Shown piece after piece: positions 1 to 7,941 of a stretch of 26,949 bases of DNA. Position numbers and translations under genes: made by a program. The stretch is from Acrasis kona. Its lineage: Eukaryota; Heterolobosea; Eutetramitea; Acrasida; Acrasidae. Position 1 is the first letter of the stretch. Each line of letters begins with the position of its first letter. Below the pieces are notes generated by a model, which was not told where the DNA came from, made no database searches, and saw nothing but the letters and a program-made list of their open reading frames with translations. The DNA is taken from the NCBI GenBank assembly GCA_026419775.2, contig JAOPGA020001092.1, forward strand, positions 1 through 26,949. The letters run 5' to 3'.

Positions 1-1077
1 CCAGGCAATGGTTTAACTCGTATAATGCCAAGAGCATTAAAATACATTGAGGCATATATCTCTGAGGAAATGCAAATGGGTACCTATCAACAACGTTTGG
101 AGATTGCCCAGCAACACATGGGTGCTGACTTTGGAGATGTCACAGGGATTATTGATGGTGTGCACATTTGGGTAAAACATCTCCGACCAACATCAAAGTA
201 TGGTTTTGAACACGATAGTTGGTACTCTTATAAATTTCAAAAATTTGGCATTAACATACAAGTAATGTGTGATGGAATGCGTGCACCTATTTGGACAGAT
301 TTAGGAAATCCTGCTGGTGTTCATGATATCCGATGTGTGACCCGCAGCAAACTTGAGGATAAGCTTCATCCAAATGAAAAAATTCTTGCAGATGGTGGAT
401 ATGTTAATTCAAGAAGCCGGATTCGATTTGTCCATGGTTATAGGAAGCCTGCTAACAACGAATTACCTCGATATAAACAGCGTTTTAATGAGAGGTTGAG
501 CGCCGAACGTGTAAGAATAGAACAATTATTTGGTGTTACAAAACTTCTATTCGAGGCTTTCCGAGTTGGTTTCAGAGGTGACGTAGAATGGGTTGGTACT
601 TTATTCAGGCTAGCACTTGTACTTGCATGGAAGAGCATTGATAGGGGAATTGTTACTCAAAACAGACTTGCTGAAGCAGTGGAACTTATCAATAGAGAAG
701 AGGAGCAAGAAAGAATTGAGAGGGAGTTAAGAAATGACCCAATACAGGATGATTTTGACTTTGATGAAGTACCAGAGGGATACTACCCACAGAGACAAGG
801 TAGGGTTGTAAATTTCAGACGTCCTTGGGAGGAGGAGCAGCAGCATTTTGAGATGCAGCACGATGCAGCACGATATCCACATCGTGCTGAGAATAGAATG
901 CAACAACACATTTTACGTCGCGATAGGTTTGAGGATGATTTCCACCGACATGCGAGGGAGAGGGCAGAGCAGGTTAGAAACTGGAGACAACAAGAAGATA
1001 TTGTACTCCAGCAACGATATAATCGTGCAAATCCGAGACCAATAGGACGATTCAACCTGGAGGACATACTCCAATAA
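1..1077 (+). mobile_element. PIF/Harbinger-type DDE transposase, 5' end outside window
   Basis: The reading frame is open from the first base, so the protein (350 aa from the first Met at 25) is probably cut by the window edge. The layout fits a DDE_Tnp_4/HARBI1-type nuclease: a first Asp in 'IIDGVHIW' (residue 44 counted from Met 25), a His-Asp in 'GVHDIR' (101), a second Asp in 'LADGGYV' (123) and a Glu in 'RVRIEQLFG' (166). These enzymes cut and paste PIF/Harbinger DNA transposons in the nucleus. After about residue 215 the protein turns into an Arg/Gln/Glu-rich, probably helical tail of about 130 residues, not part of the catalytic fold. No stop interrupts the frame, so this may be a recently active copy. 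I could not identify terminal inverted repeats; the left one would lie outside the window. Family assignment is firm at superfamily level only. Confidence 0.82.
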
Positions 1078-1793
1078 AATTTGATTTACAAAACTATTAA
1101 TATTATTTTATCCCTTATAAGGTCGGAGTGGAATGAAATGTTTCATTGTAGTGGAATGGAATGTTTCCAATTAAGTTCATATTAATAGATTAATGCTTCG
1201 ATTACATTTCGCTTTAAGCTATAAGAAAATTTTATTTCAAGGGTTGTCTATTAACTGTCAGAATGAACTTCATTCCATTTTTGCTCCATTGTAATTTTCT
1301 CAATATAGCGGATGCTTTCATTGCAAACATAAATTACCCATTGAAATGTGATTAACTTTGGATTGGGGTGATTTTGAATCAAGGTGAAATCTTTGTGTTG
1401 TTGCTGCAGGTTTTAAAATGAGGTGGGTTTCTTTGGTTGTGGTGGAATCGTTCTGCAAATACGAAGCTAATTTCAGTGAACTTCAAACTCCACGGGTCTT
1501 GTTTGGATTATTAATAATGCTTTGAAGTTCCTTGCGATCAGAGTGTTGATAGATGCGATTGAGATTGTTGGTAAGCGAGGTTTATTTTGGAACGAAAATG
1601 TATGCCCTACGTTTCATCACGCCCTTCACTGTTCATTCTTGGTTTGAAATCAACCTGAAAGCCAACAATTACAAAACAAAAAAGGAAAAGCTGGGTTACG
1701 TATGTAAGTGAAGAAAGGTATTGAAATTTGGAAATGTGATTTTATTTATATTAGAATTCAGAAAAGGTCACAGTTGAAATGTTATTCATTCAT
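1078..1793. other. Non-coding stretch after the transposase
   Basis: About 700 bp without a convincing gene. It contains short local repeats of 'gtggaatg' type around 1125-1165. It may hold the right end of the Harbinger-like element, but I see no terminal repeat that I can pair with anything in the window. Confidence 0.4.
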
Positions 1794-2297
1794 TTAGTAT
1801 GCTTTGGCTGTACTTTTATATGTAAAATCTTCCTTCATTAATTTGTCTTGTCTTCTTTGCGATACTAACCGCTGTATCTTCATACTGTAGATTTTTTCTT
1901 GAAGCGCTGCCTTTTCCTTCCTCAGGTCATCCAAAACTTTCCTTGAGATTGTGATGTTTTCATTGCAATCTTCCTCTTCTTCATCCTTAGTATTTGTTGT
2001 CACGAGGGCAGGCGTAGACTTTCCAAGTTTTTGTTTCTTTGTCATTCTGTATGCCTTTGGTTCCTCAAAATCAGCAAAGCATATTACATCATCTGTGAAT
2101 TTTCTTTGAATGTTCGATCGTGTATTGTTTTGTTGATTGATTGTCGCCATATCCTCTTCTAGTTGCAACTTCCTCGCTATCTCAAAGTCGTTGCTGATTT
2201 CAAAGTCGCTCATTATACTTGATGGTTTATAATCTCCTATAAAGCTCTTTAGCGGTTGTGCGATTTTTCTGTTTGCCTTGGATCTGGTGACGGCCAT
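1794..2297 (-). CDS. Hypothetical protein, 167 aa, charged and coiled-coil-like
   Basis: This is an intact ORF that I do not recognise. Visible features are a basic N-terminus ('MAVTRSKANRK'), an acidic helix-like segment at residues 37-49 ('FEIARKLQLEEDM') whose pattern loosely recalls ubiquitin-interacting motifs, an acidic run (EEEED) near residue 106, and a charged C-terminal half likely to form a coiled coil (about residues 118-160). It lies next to the Harbinger-like transposase. Such transposons usually carry a second, Myb/SANT-type protein, but this one shows no Trp-rich Myb repeat, so I do not assign it that role. It could be a host gene, a transposon accessory gene or a chance ORF. 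The charged, low-complexity composition is consistent with real coding but not proof. Confidence 0.45.
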   Translation of the reverse strand: MAVTRSKANRKIAQPLKSFIGDYKPSSIMSDFEISNDFEIARKLQLEEDMATINQQNNTRSNIQRKFTDDVICFADFEEPKAYRMTKKQKLGKSTPALVTTNTKDEEEEDCNENITISRKVLDDLRKEKAALQEKIYSMKIQRLVSQRRQDKLMKEDFTYKSTAKAY

Positions 2298-3545
2298 TAT
2301 GTTCGAAGTTTTTCTTTTTCTTTTTGTTGAATAAACAAGTTCAATTTTGAGTTGATATACCTTTGAGTTCCATTGGAACTCTTACAAAGAAAAAAGGAAT
2401 TCACTTCAAGTTGGAAACGTGCCATCGGAAAATCGGTTTATTTTCTCCGCATCAAGCGAACATGGTTCATGAAGTAAAATAAACAAAAGAAACAGGGTTC
2501 GGATAGGTGTTCAAGTTTAAACGGTAATGAAGGAAAACGTTTTATATATTACAGAACAGGTCTGGGTGTTTGGCGGTATCTCATGCTTGTTTTTTTCTTG
2601 TGAAGTCATTAACTTGATTTCCAGGAGAGAACCGTTCTAAATTATTTTAATCGATCAGCGAGGATAAACAGATATTGGATTTTGGTAAGATCTTTGGTGT
2701 TGGCTCTTGATTAAGCTACATTTGCAGCGTAATTGATTGAATTTTGGTATGATCATTTCCAACAACTTAGAATGGTTTGTTCCTGCCTGTCCTGATGGCT
2801 TGGTAGAAATTTGATAAAAATATCAAAAGATGTTTGGAAGATTTCTTGAAAGTAAATCTTTTTGGAAAAGCTTATAAAAGCTTATGTCCCTTATACAAAC
2901 CAAAAAATACAAAGAGGCCCTAAAGGTGCGGGAGCAATAACAAAATGTTAATTTTAGGAGCTAATATTAGGTATTAGTAACGTTATTTGAAAATCTGCTT
3001 ACCATTTTGTTGTTGCTCCCGCACCTTGAGGGCCTCTTTATGTCCATATTTTTTGGTTTAGATAAGGGACCAAAAGCTTTTATGAGCCTTTTCAAAAGTA
3101 TTTATTTTCGAAATCGTAAAACCAGTCCATCACTGAGTCAAGATACTTGTAGATGATTACCCGCCAGATCCCAGCTTCACTCAGCATCCTCCTCCTGAAC
3201 CCCCCCGACTTTTTGTACGTGAGTTAAATCGGTATTGTTTTCAGTGAAGAAGGCGTCGATACAACTAATATCGACTAGGTTGGAGTAGCTTCGTTGCAGA
3301 AGGGTGGTCTGGTGGATTGAATCCATGTTATTTGGTTAGAGTGTTCTAGTGTCTCTTTATATTAATAAATTTCATGAGCACCAATCATCTGCAGTCAACC
3401 CTTGAGTGGAAACGTGTTTTCACTCATCCGATATATGATAAATTAATATCCACTAGATAAAAAGGCAATGTTAACACGCACTAATCGTCTTTGAATACAC
3501 AACGACCACTTTCAACAAAATTTTATCTTACAATCAACCTCCAAC
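2298..3545. other. Intergenic region carrying a foldback element
   Basis: About 1.25 kb with no complete gene. Its main content is the inverted repeat at 2846-3108, listed separately. Around 3150-3236 a short stretch reads as a Pro-rich peptide for roughly 30 codons on the + strand and then stops. It is too short to call. The last 100 bp are the AT-rich upstream region of the transporter gene. Confidence 0.5.
2846..3108. repeat. Foldback / MITE-like inverted repeat, arms about 100 bp
   Basis: The segment at about 2846-2949 is matched in inverted orientation by about 3001-3108, with some 50 bp between the arms. Both arms contain, in order from the outside, an 'aaagctta/aaagcttt' block, a 'cccttat' block, 'aaaccaaaaaata', 'aaagaggccct' and 'aggtgcgggagcaa'. 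The arms differ by scattered substitutions and a few small indels (for example three extra bases near 'tatgg' in the right arm). No ORF lies inside. The architecture is that of a non-autonomous foldback MITE or solo inverted repeat. I could not define a target-site duplication. Confidence 0.8.
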
Positions 3546-4958
3546 ATGAGACAGACAAGAAAACGTTTTGAAAGATGGAGGCTGTTTACTATGGTATTTC
3601 TGTGGTGTGCATACAGTTGTCTATATTTCGCCTTTTCTATACTATCATCCACGCAGTCATTAATAATATCTGGTCTTGTTTCCAGCAAAAAGGATATCGG
3701 GTTAATAATAACAATATTCAGAGGCGTTAGATTTCTACCGAAGCTTACCGGGGGATATGTGGTTGATATTTTTGGTGGAGATTGGATGTTTGGAATCGGT
3801 CAGATTATTGCTGGATTGGGTACAATATTTTTTGGTCTTCCACTGTTCGGTTCGAGCTTCTGGTACCTCACAACAACTTCGTGTATACAGCAGATCGGTA
3901 CTGTGTATCCTTGGCCTGGCCTAATTAAAATTTGTAGTAATTGGATTGACTACAAAAGTACTGGCATAGTCATGAGCATCATGTCCTTGTCCTATTTGTT
4001 TGGTGCAAGCATCGTGACATTCATCATTTCACTGTTTATAAAATTAAATCTCGGTTGGAGATTTGTGTATTACTTGAGTGGGTCGATACTGACGGCGAGT
4101 GGAATTTTATCTCTTATATTCCTAAAACAAAGCCCCTCTAAATTATCTCTATCGCAATATGAACCCAGGGTAAATCCTGATAATGTTTTGGGTAGAGAGG
4201 GCAACGAGACTGGTTTCAAAGGATTGAGTGATTTTTTTGCTACCTCCTGTCTTCCCTTTCTAAGAACTGGTAGCTTTTATTGCGTTTTGGTTTGGTATAT
4301 GGCATTGACATTTGTAAGATATGTGTTCAGTGATTGGTTCACTTTGTACATGACCGAACAAATTCATACCACTCCGTTTATATCGACTTTGTCTAGTGCA
4401 GGGTTTACATTGTTTGGTGGTTTGGGGGCTGTGGTAATGGGTTATGTTAATGATAAATACAGCACCAAAGTACGTAATATTTTTATGATTGTATTAGAAG
4501 TGATTTTGTGTTTGCTGCTCGCATTTATGTGTGCGTTTAACTATTATGTTGATCTTTCTAAAAATAATTCTTTTGTCATCTCCAGTCTTCCAGTGGTAGC
4601 TCTGTCTCTGGTTGGATTCTGTGGCATCGCACCCTCTTCAGTAACTGCTGCTATGAGCATCAACTTTGGTGGTAGGAAGGTATCAGCTACGCATAGTTCC
4701 CTTTTGGATGGGTTTGGTACACTCATGACGATGTTGAGTGGCACAGTAGGTCGGTCCCTGTTGGATGAGTCCAGTATGGGCTGGACGAGACTGTTCTTCT
4801 TACTATTTTGCTGTTCATTGTTTATAGTGGCGTCCAACATCCTAATCATTTTTGTTGAGAAGTTGGAGTCGCAAAGAAAAATTGCCCAAAATTTAGAAGA
4901 CCCTTCCAGTCCTCTTCAATCCGATATTTCTATAAATACTGTAACAACTTCTGAGTAA
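3546..4958 (+). CDS. MFS transporter, organophosphate/SLC37-like
   Basis: A single-exon gene for a 470-aa polytopic membrane protein of about 12 predicted helices, the usual length for the major facilitator superfamily. Helical segments are recognisable at about residues 13-45, 50-70, 81-101, 105-128, 138-165, 170-194, 240-262, 280-300, 310-335, 343-372, 385-402 and 415-437. The 'GGYVVDIFGG' loop near 69-78 and 'GYVNDKYSTKVR' at 299-310 sit where MFS motif A and its second-half counterpart are expected. Together with 'WRFVYYLSG' (171-179) and 'INFGGRKVSATHS' (372-384) they suggest the organophosphate:phosphate antiporter group (GlpT/SLC37). The substrate cannot be read from sequence. The start fits a Met followed by a basic cytosolic tail. 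A putative polyadenylation signal follows at 4976. Confidence is high for MFS and moderate for the subgroup. Confidence 0.85.
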   Translation: MRQTRKRFERWRLFTMVFLWCAYSCLYFAFSILSSTQSLIISGLVSSKKDIGLIITIFRGVRFLPKLTGGYVVDIFGGDWMFGIGQIIAGLGTIFFGLPLFGSSFWYLTTTSCIQQIGTVYPWPGLIKICSNWIDYKSTGIVMSIMSLSYLFGASIVTFIISLFIKLNLGWRFVYYLSGSILTASGILSLIFLKQSPSKLSLSQYEPRVNPDNVLGREGNETGFKGLSDFFATSCLPFLRTGSFYCVLVWYMALTFVRYVFSDWFTLYMTEQIHTTPFISTLSSAGFTLFGGLGAVVMGYVNDKYSTKVRNIFMIVLEVILCLLLAFMCAFNYYVDLSKNNSFVISSLPVVALSLVGFCGIAPSSVTAAMSINFGGRKVSATHSSLLDGFGTLMTMLSGTVGRSLLDESSMGWTRLFFLLFCCSLFIVASNILIIFVEKLESQRKIAQNLEDPSSPLQSDISINTVTTSE

Positions 4959-4975
4959 AGATATTTAGAATTATC

Positions 4976-4981
4976 AATAAA
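4976..4981 (+). terminator. Putative polyadenylation signal AATAAA
   Basis: A canonical AATAAA hexamer lies 18 bp after the stop codon of the transporter gene. Assigned by position only. Confidence 0.45.
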
Positions 4982-5456
4982 TACTCGAAGTTAGGTGAAA
5001 TCATTGCAAACGAGATCGTTTTTGTGCTTACTATATTATATTCAATTTTTTTAGAAGCAGCATTATTTATTTTAACAACTGAATCGGTGTGCAACTTCTC
5101 AGATTCCTTTTTCTCTTTTTCCTTTGATATCATGTTTGTTAGTGGGGGTGGTCAATTAGGAAATGGTAACTGCCGGTTATGTGTTTTCCTTCGAATTAGT
5201 AAGATTACAACATACTGAATATTAGCAACATAATCATAGTTATGGTCAGTTAGATCTTGGAGTGGCTGCAGTTATATGAGAGTCTAGCCTGTAAGTATTT
5301 TATCTGAGCATATATTACTAGTATTGTCTACGTTCGAAAGCGCTAACAATTGATAAGGCGTTGAGATTTAATGAATGATGTTTCTAATGTTCACTGGCTG
5401 TCTTGTCGTTTGGTCAAGACTGTTTACAATCAGCGAACTCAACTACGAACTCCACC
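4982..5456. other. Intergenic region, no gene seen
   Basis: AT-rich spacer between two co-oriented genes. Short ORFs occur on both strands but look like chance readings (Lys/Ser-rich, no recognisable motif). The right end is the promoter region of the next gene. Confidence 0.45.
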
Positions 5457-5465
5457 TATAAATAA
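5457..5465 (+). promoter_or_regulatory. TATA box upstream of the 217-aa gene
   Basis: TATAAATAA lies 47 bp before the ATG at 5513, a plausible distance for a core promoter with a very short 5' leader. No experiment supports it. Confidence 0.5.
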
Positions 5466-5512
5466 GCATGGACACAATCATACCTGATTAACAAAGCACA
5501 TAAAAGCTTAGC

Positions 5513-6166
5513 ATGGTTCAGAGGAGGGGCATATCCCAAGGCGTTAGAACGAACGGAACCGTTCGCACTGATTCGTATTCTTCAATGTCCGCCCCCGAAT
5601 TGATACTCTTTATTCCACATCTGTCTGGACGTAACAGTCATATCTCTTTCTCCTCAAACAAACACAAACTCTGGGAAGAATTAGACGAGGTAGAAAAAAA
5701 TAGCACTTCGGAAGTTTTGGACATCAAATCAGACCGGTTGGAAAGGAACAGGCAGATAAAAAAAAAAGAATTCAAATCACATCTACAAGAGCGAAAGTGC
5801 AAGATGAAGAAAAGACAGTTTACTGAGAACTTAATTCAAAATAAAGAGAGTAATGCCGAAACTACTAAGACGGTAGAAGAAGCACACGGATGGGAAGAAA
5901 TATCCACAAAGAGTAAATATTTGAATGGTTTCTACACAGGGCGGACGCCACTAAGAAAAGCCGTGCAAGGAAATTTCGAAGACGTTCATGGTCTCATTTT
6001 ATATCCCTATACAAAGAAAATGTACAGCACCAGAAACCAGATTTATCATGACCGTTATGGTGAGCATGTAATAAAAAAGGAGAAACTAGAAAAAAAGAGA
6101 GACATTATGAATCAGACAAGGGGTCTTGTTAAATTTGAATCTAAATACTGTAATTCAAATTGGTGA
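5513..6166 (+). CDS. Hypothetical basic protein, 217 aa
   Basis: An intact single-exon ORF that I do not recognise. The N-terminal third is Ser/Arg-rich. The middle (about residues 60-110) is strongly charged, with 'RNRQIKKKEFKSHLQERK', and likely helical or coiled coil. The C-terminal part contains a more ordered-looking segment with many aromatics (about residues 138-180, 'YLNGFYTGRTPLRKAV' and 'LILYPYTKKMYS') and ends in another Lys/Glu-rich helix. There is no signal peptide or membrane segment. It is convergent with the flagellar gene SPAG6 (stop codons 62 bp apart). Short basic proteins with isolated aromatic motifs are common among axoneme and microtubule inner proteins, but I have no family match and do not assign that function. 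A TATA box at 5457 supports it being a real gene. Confidence 0.6.
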   Translation: MVQRRGISQGVRTNGTVRTDSYSSMSAPELILFIPHLSGRNSHISFSSNKHKLWEELDEVEKNSTSEVLDIKSDRLERNRQIKKKEFKSHLQERKCKMKKRQFTENLIQNKESNAETTKTVEEAHGWEEISTKSKYLNGFYTGRTPLRKAVQGNFEDVHGLILYPYTKKMYSTRNQIYHDRYGEHVIKKEKLEKKRDIMNQTRGLVKFESKYCNSNW

Positions 6167-6228
6167 CATAACCATCTAATACACAATATCAATTTAAATC
6201 TCGAATAATTTTAATGTATACATGTTAT

Positions 6229-7832
6229 TTAATTCTCCTCGTCAATCTTACTTAAAAGCTCCTTGTCATAACCGGGAGAATAATATTTCACTATTTCATC
6301 GGGATAGCAAGTATTGATAAGTTTGATTGTTTCCATCAGTTCATCATCATCGGTTTTGATAAGTTGTAACTTGGCCAACCCTCTGCTTTCTGCAAATCTC
6401 CTCTTGGCATCAATATCGTTGGGGAGAACTTTGGCGTATTGTTTGACAACATACTTTAATATATTTTGAGGGGCTTTTTCGTGGAGTAATGGGAACAGAG
6501 CATCCAAATAAACACATTTTTGAATGATGAATTTCAATGACCTTTTCGACTTTGCCTTCAAGTCGTCGGATGATTTTGGTGACAAGTATGCTTCCATCAA
6601 TTTAGGGAATATGTTTCCCTCGGCAACTGCCCTGGCGTGCTCAGAACTATGACGGCCAATTTGACCAAGAGTCCACGCTGATGCGGCCTTCACGTGGTCA
6701 GATGCGGCGACTGATAATGCTAATCCCAGAGGAGGTATCGCTTTTGCTTTTATAACGCTTGATGCCATTGTATCTGTGAATGCCGACACAAATCCCAAGG
6801 TCATTATACCAGGAAGCTTTGAATCCTCTTCGGCCTCACTGACATAATCCACAATGGCTGGTAAACCTCCTGCGTTCACAATTAAACTACTTAATGTTGG
6901 GGTATGTTTTGCAATTTCTCTTATGCAAGTGGCAGCATTCTTTCTTACAAGTGGATCGTCAGTGTCTTTGAGCAAGGCGAAGATTTTTGGGAAAATTTCT
7001 CCTTCGACCACAAGCTCTGCCAACTCTACGGAATGTTTTGCTATATGACTAAGGCACGAACATGCTTGCTTCTTGACTTTAGAGTTTTCGATTAGGGGAG
7101 CAATGTCCGGGATTCCCTCTGCATCTACTACCGCCTGTGCCAACTCTTGGCTATGACTGCATATATGAGCAAGAGCTTGCACTGCTATTCTTTTCAAGGA
7201 CAACTCGGGCTCTTTTGCACACAGCAACAATAATGGTATGGGATCTTGATCAACCACTGCTTGCGCTAATTCCACGCTGTGTTTAGGCAATGTTCCCTAG
7301 TGCCCACGCTGCGGCCTCCTTCACACCTGGATCAAACTGACTCAAACATTCAACCAACGCTTCCACTGCTCCTGAATCAACAACAGCCTGCGCCAATACA
7401 GGACTATGAACTGCTACGCTTCTAATAACGTATGCAGCAGACCTTTTATAATATTTCTAAAACAATTAATAATCATTGTGAATGTGATGAATTTACATTT
7501 TCGTTTGAGAGCGAGTAAACAAGTTGTGGTAATATCTCCGAAGTCACCACTCTCTCCGCAAGCTGTTCGCTGTAGTTTGCCAACCTGCCCAGTGCCATTG
7601 CAGCAGATTGTTGCACACTCGGTTCAGTATCCAACAACAATGGTCTTAGCAACTCCATCACACCCGTCTCCTTCTGCATCATGCCTATATAAAATGTCAA
7701 ACGATTTTACATTAATTCTAACATACTCTCAATGTTACGAGGTTGCTTCACTAGTTCAGCAACGGTCTGTACAAACGTAATCCTTGACTTCTGATAAGAA
7801 GAAAACACCTGGGAAATCTCTTTGGAGGACAT
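6229..7832 (-). CDS. SPAG6: SPAG6/PF16 axonemal armadillo protein, with apparent frameshift
   Basis: Homologue of SPAG6/PF16, an armadillo-repeat protein that stabilises the C1 microtubule of the axoneme central pair and is required for flagellar motility. Exons on the minus strand are 7832-7727, 7684-7497 and 7456-6229; introns are 42 and 40 nt with matching phases. The first exon reads 'MSSKEISQVFSSYQKSR', like the conserved N-terminus. Armadillo repeats with the 'AKHS.ELA..VV' spacing fill the protein, and the end ('CYPDEIVKYYSPGYDKELL') matches the family C-terminus. Total length would be about 506 aa, against roughly 509 in human. In exon 3 the reading frame shifts by one base within 'WALGNIA/KHSVELAQ': one surplus base at about 7285 puts an in-frame stop directly after the Ala codon. 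Everything on both sides is well conserved, so a sequencing error or a very recent lesion is likelier than an old pseudogene. Confidence 0.92.
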
Positions 7833-7941
7833 GTTTGGTTGTAATAAAAAAACTGTAAATTAAGTTCATGCAATGATTTTAGCGCCAAACCAAAGGTTGC
7901 TTCAAACAAAAAAAATCAACAAATCATTATACAAAAATGCT

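Noticed and set aside
438-1067. Minus-strand and alternative-frame ORFs inside the transposase
   Set aside because: Shadows of the transposase frame, without protein-like composition.
1493-1530. 'gggtcttgtttggattattaataatg' start considered as a PIF-type terminal repeat
   Set aside because: No inverted partner was found in the window and the orientation is wrong for the right end of the transposase element.
3150-3280. Short Pro-rich coding-like stretch followed by a GTGAGT...TTTTCAG pair
   Set aside because: Only about 30 codons, the supposed intron would be shorter than any other here, and no domain is visible.
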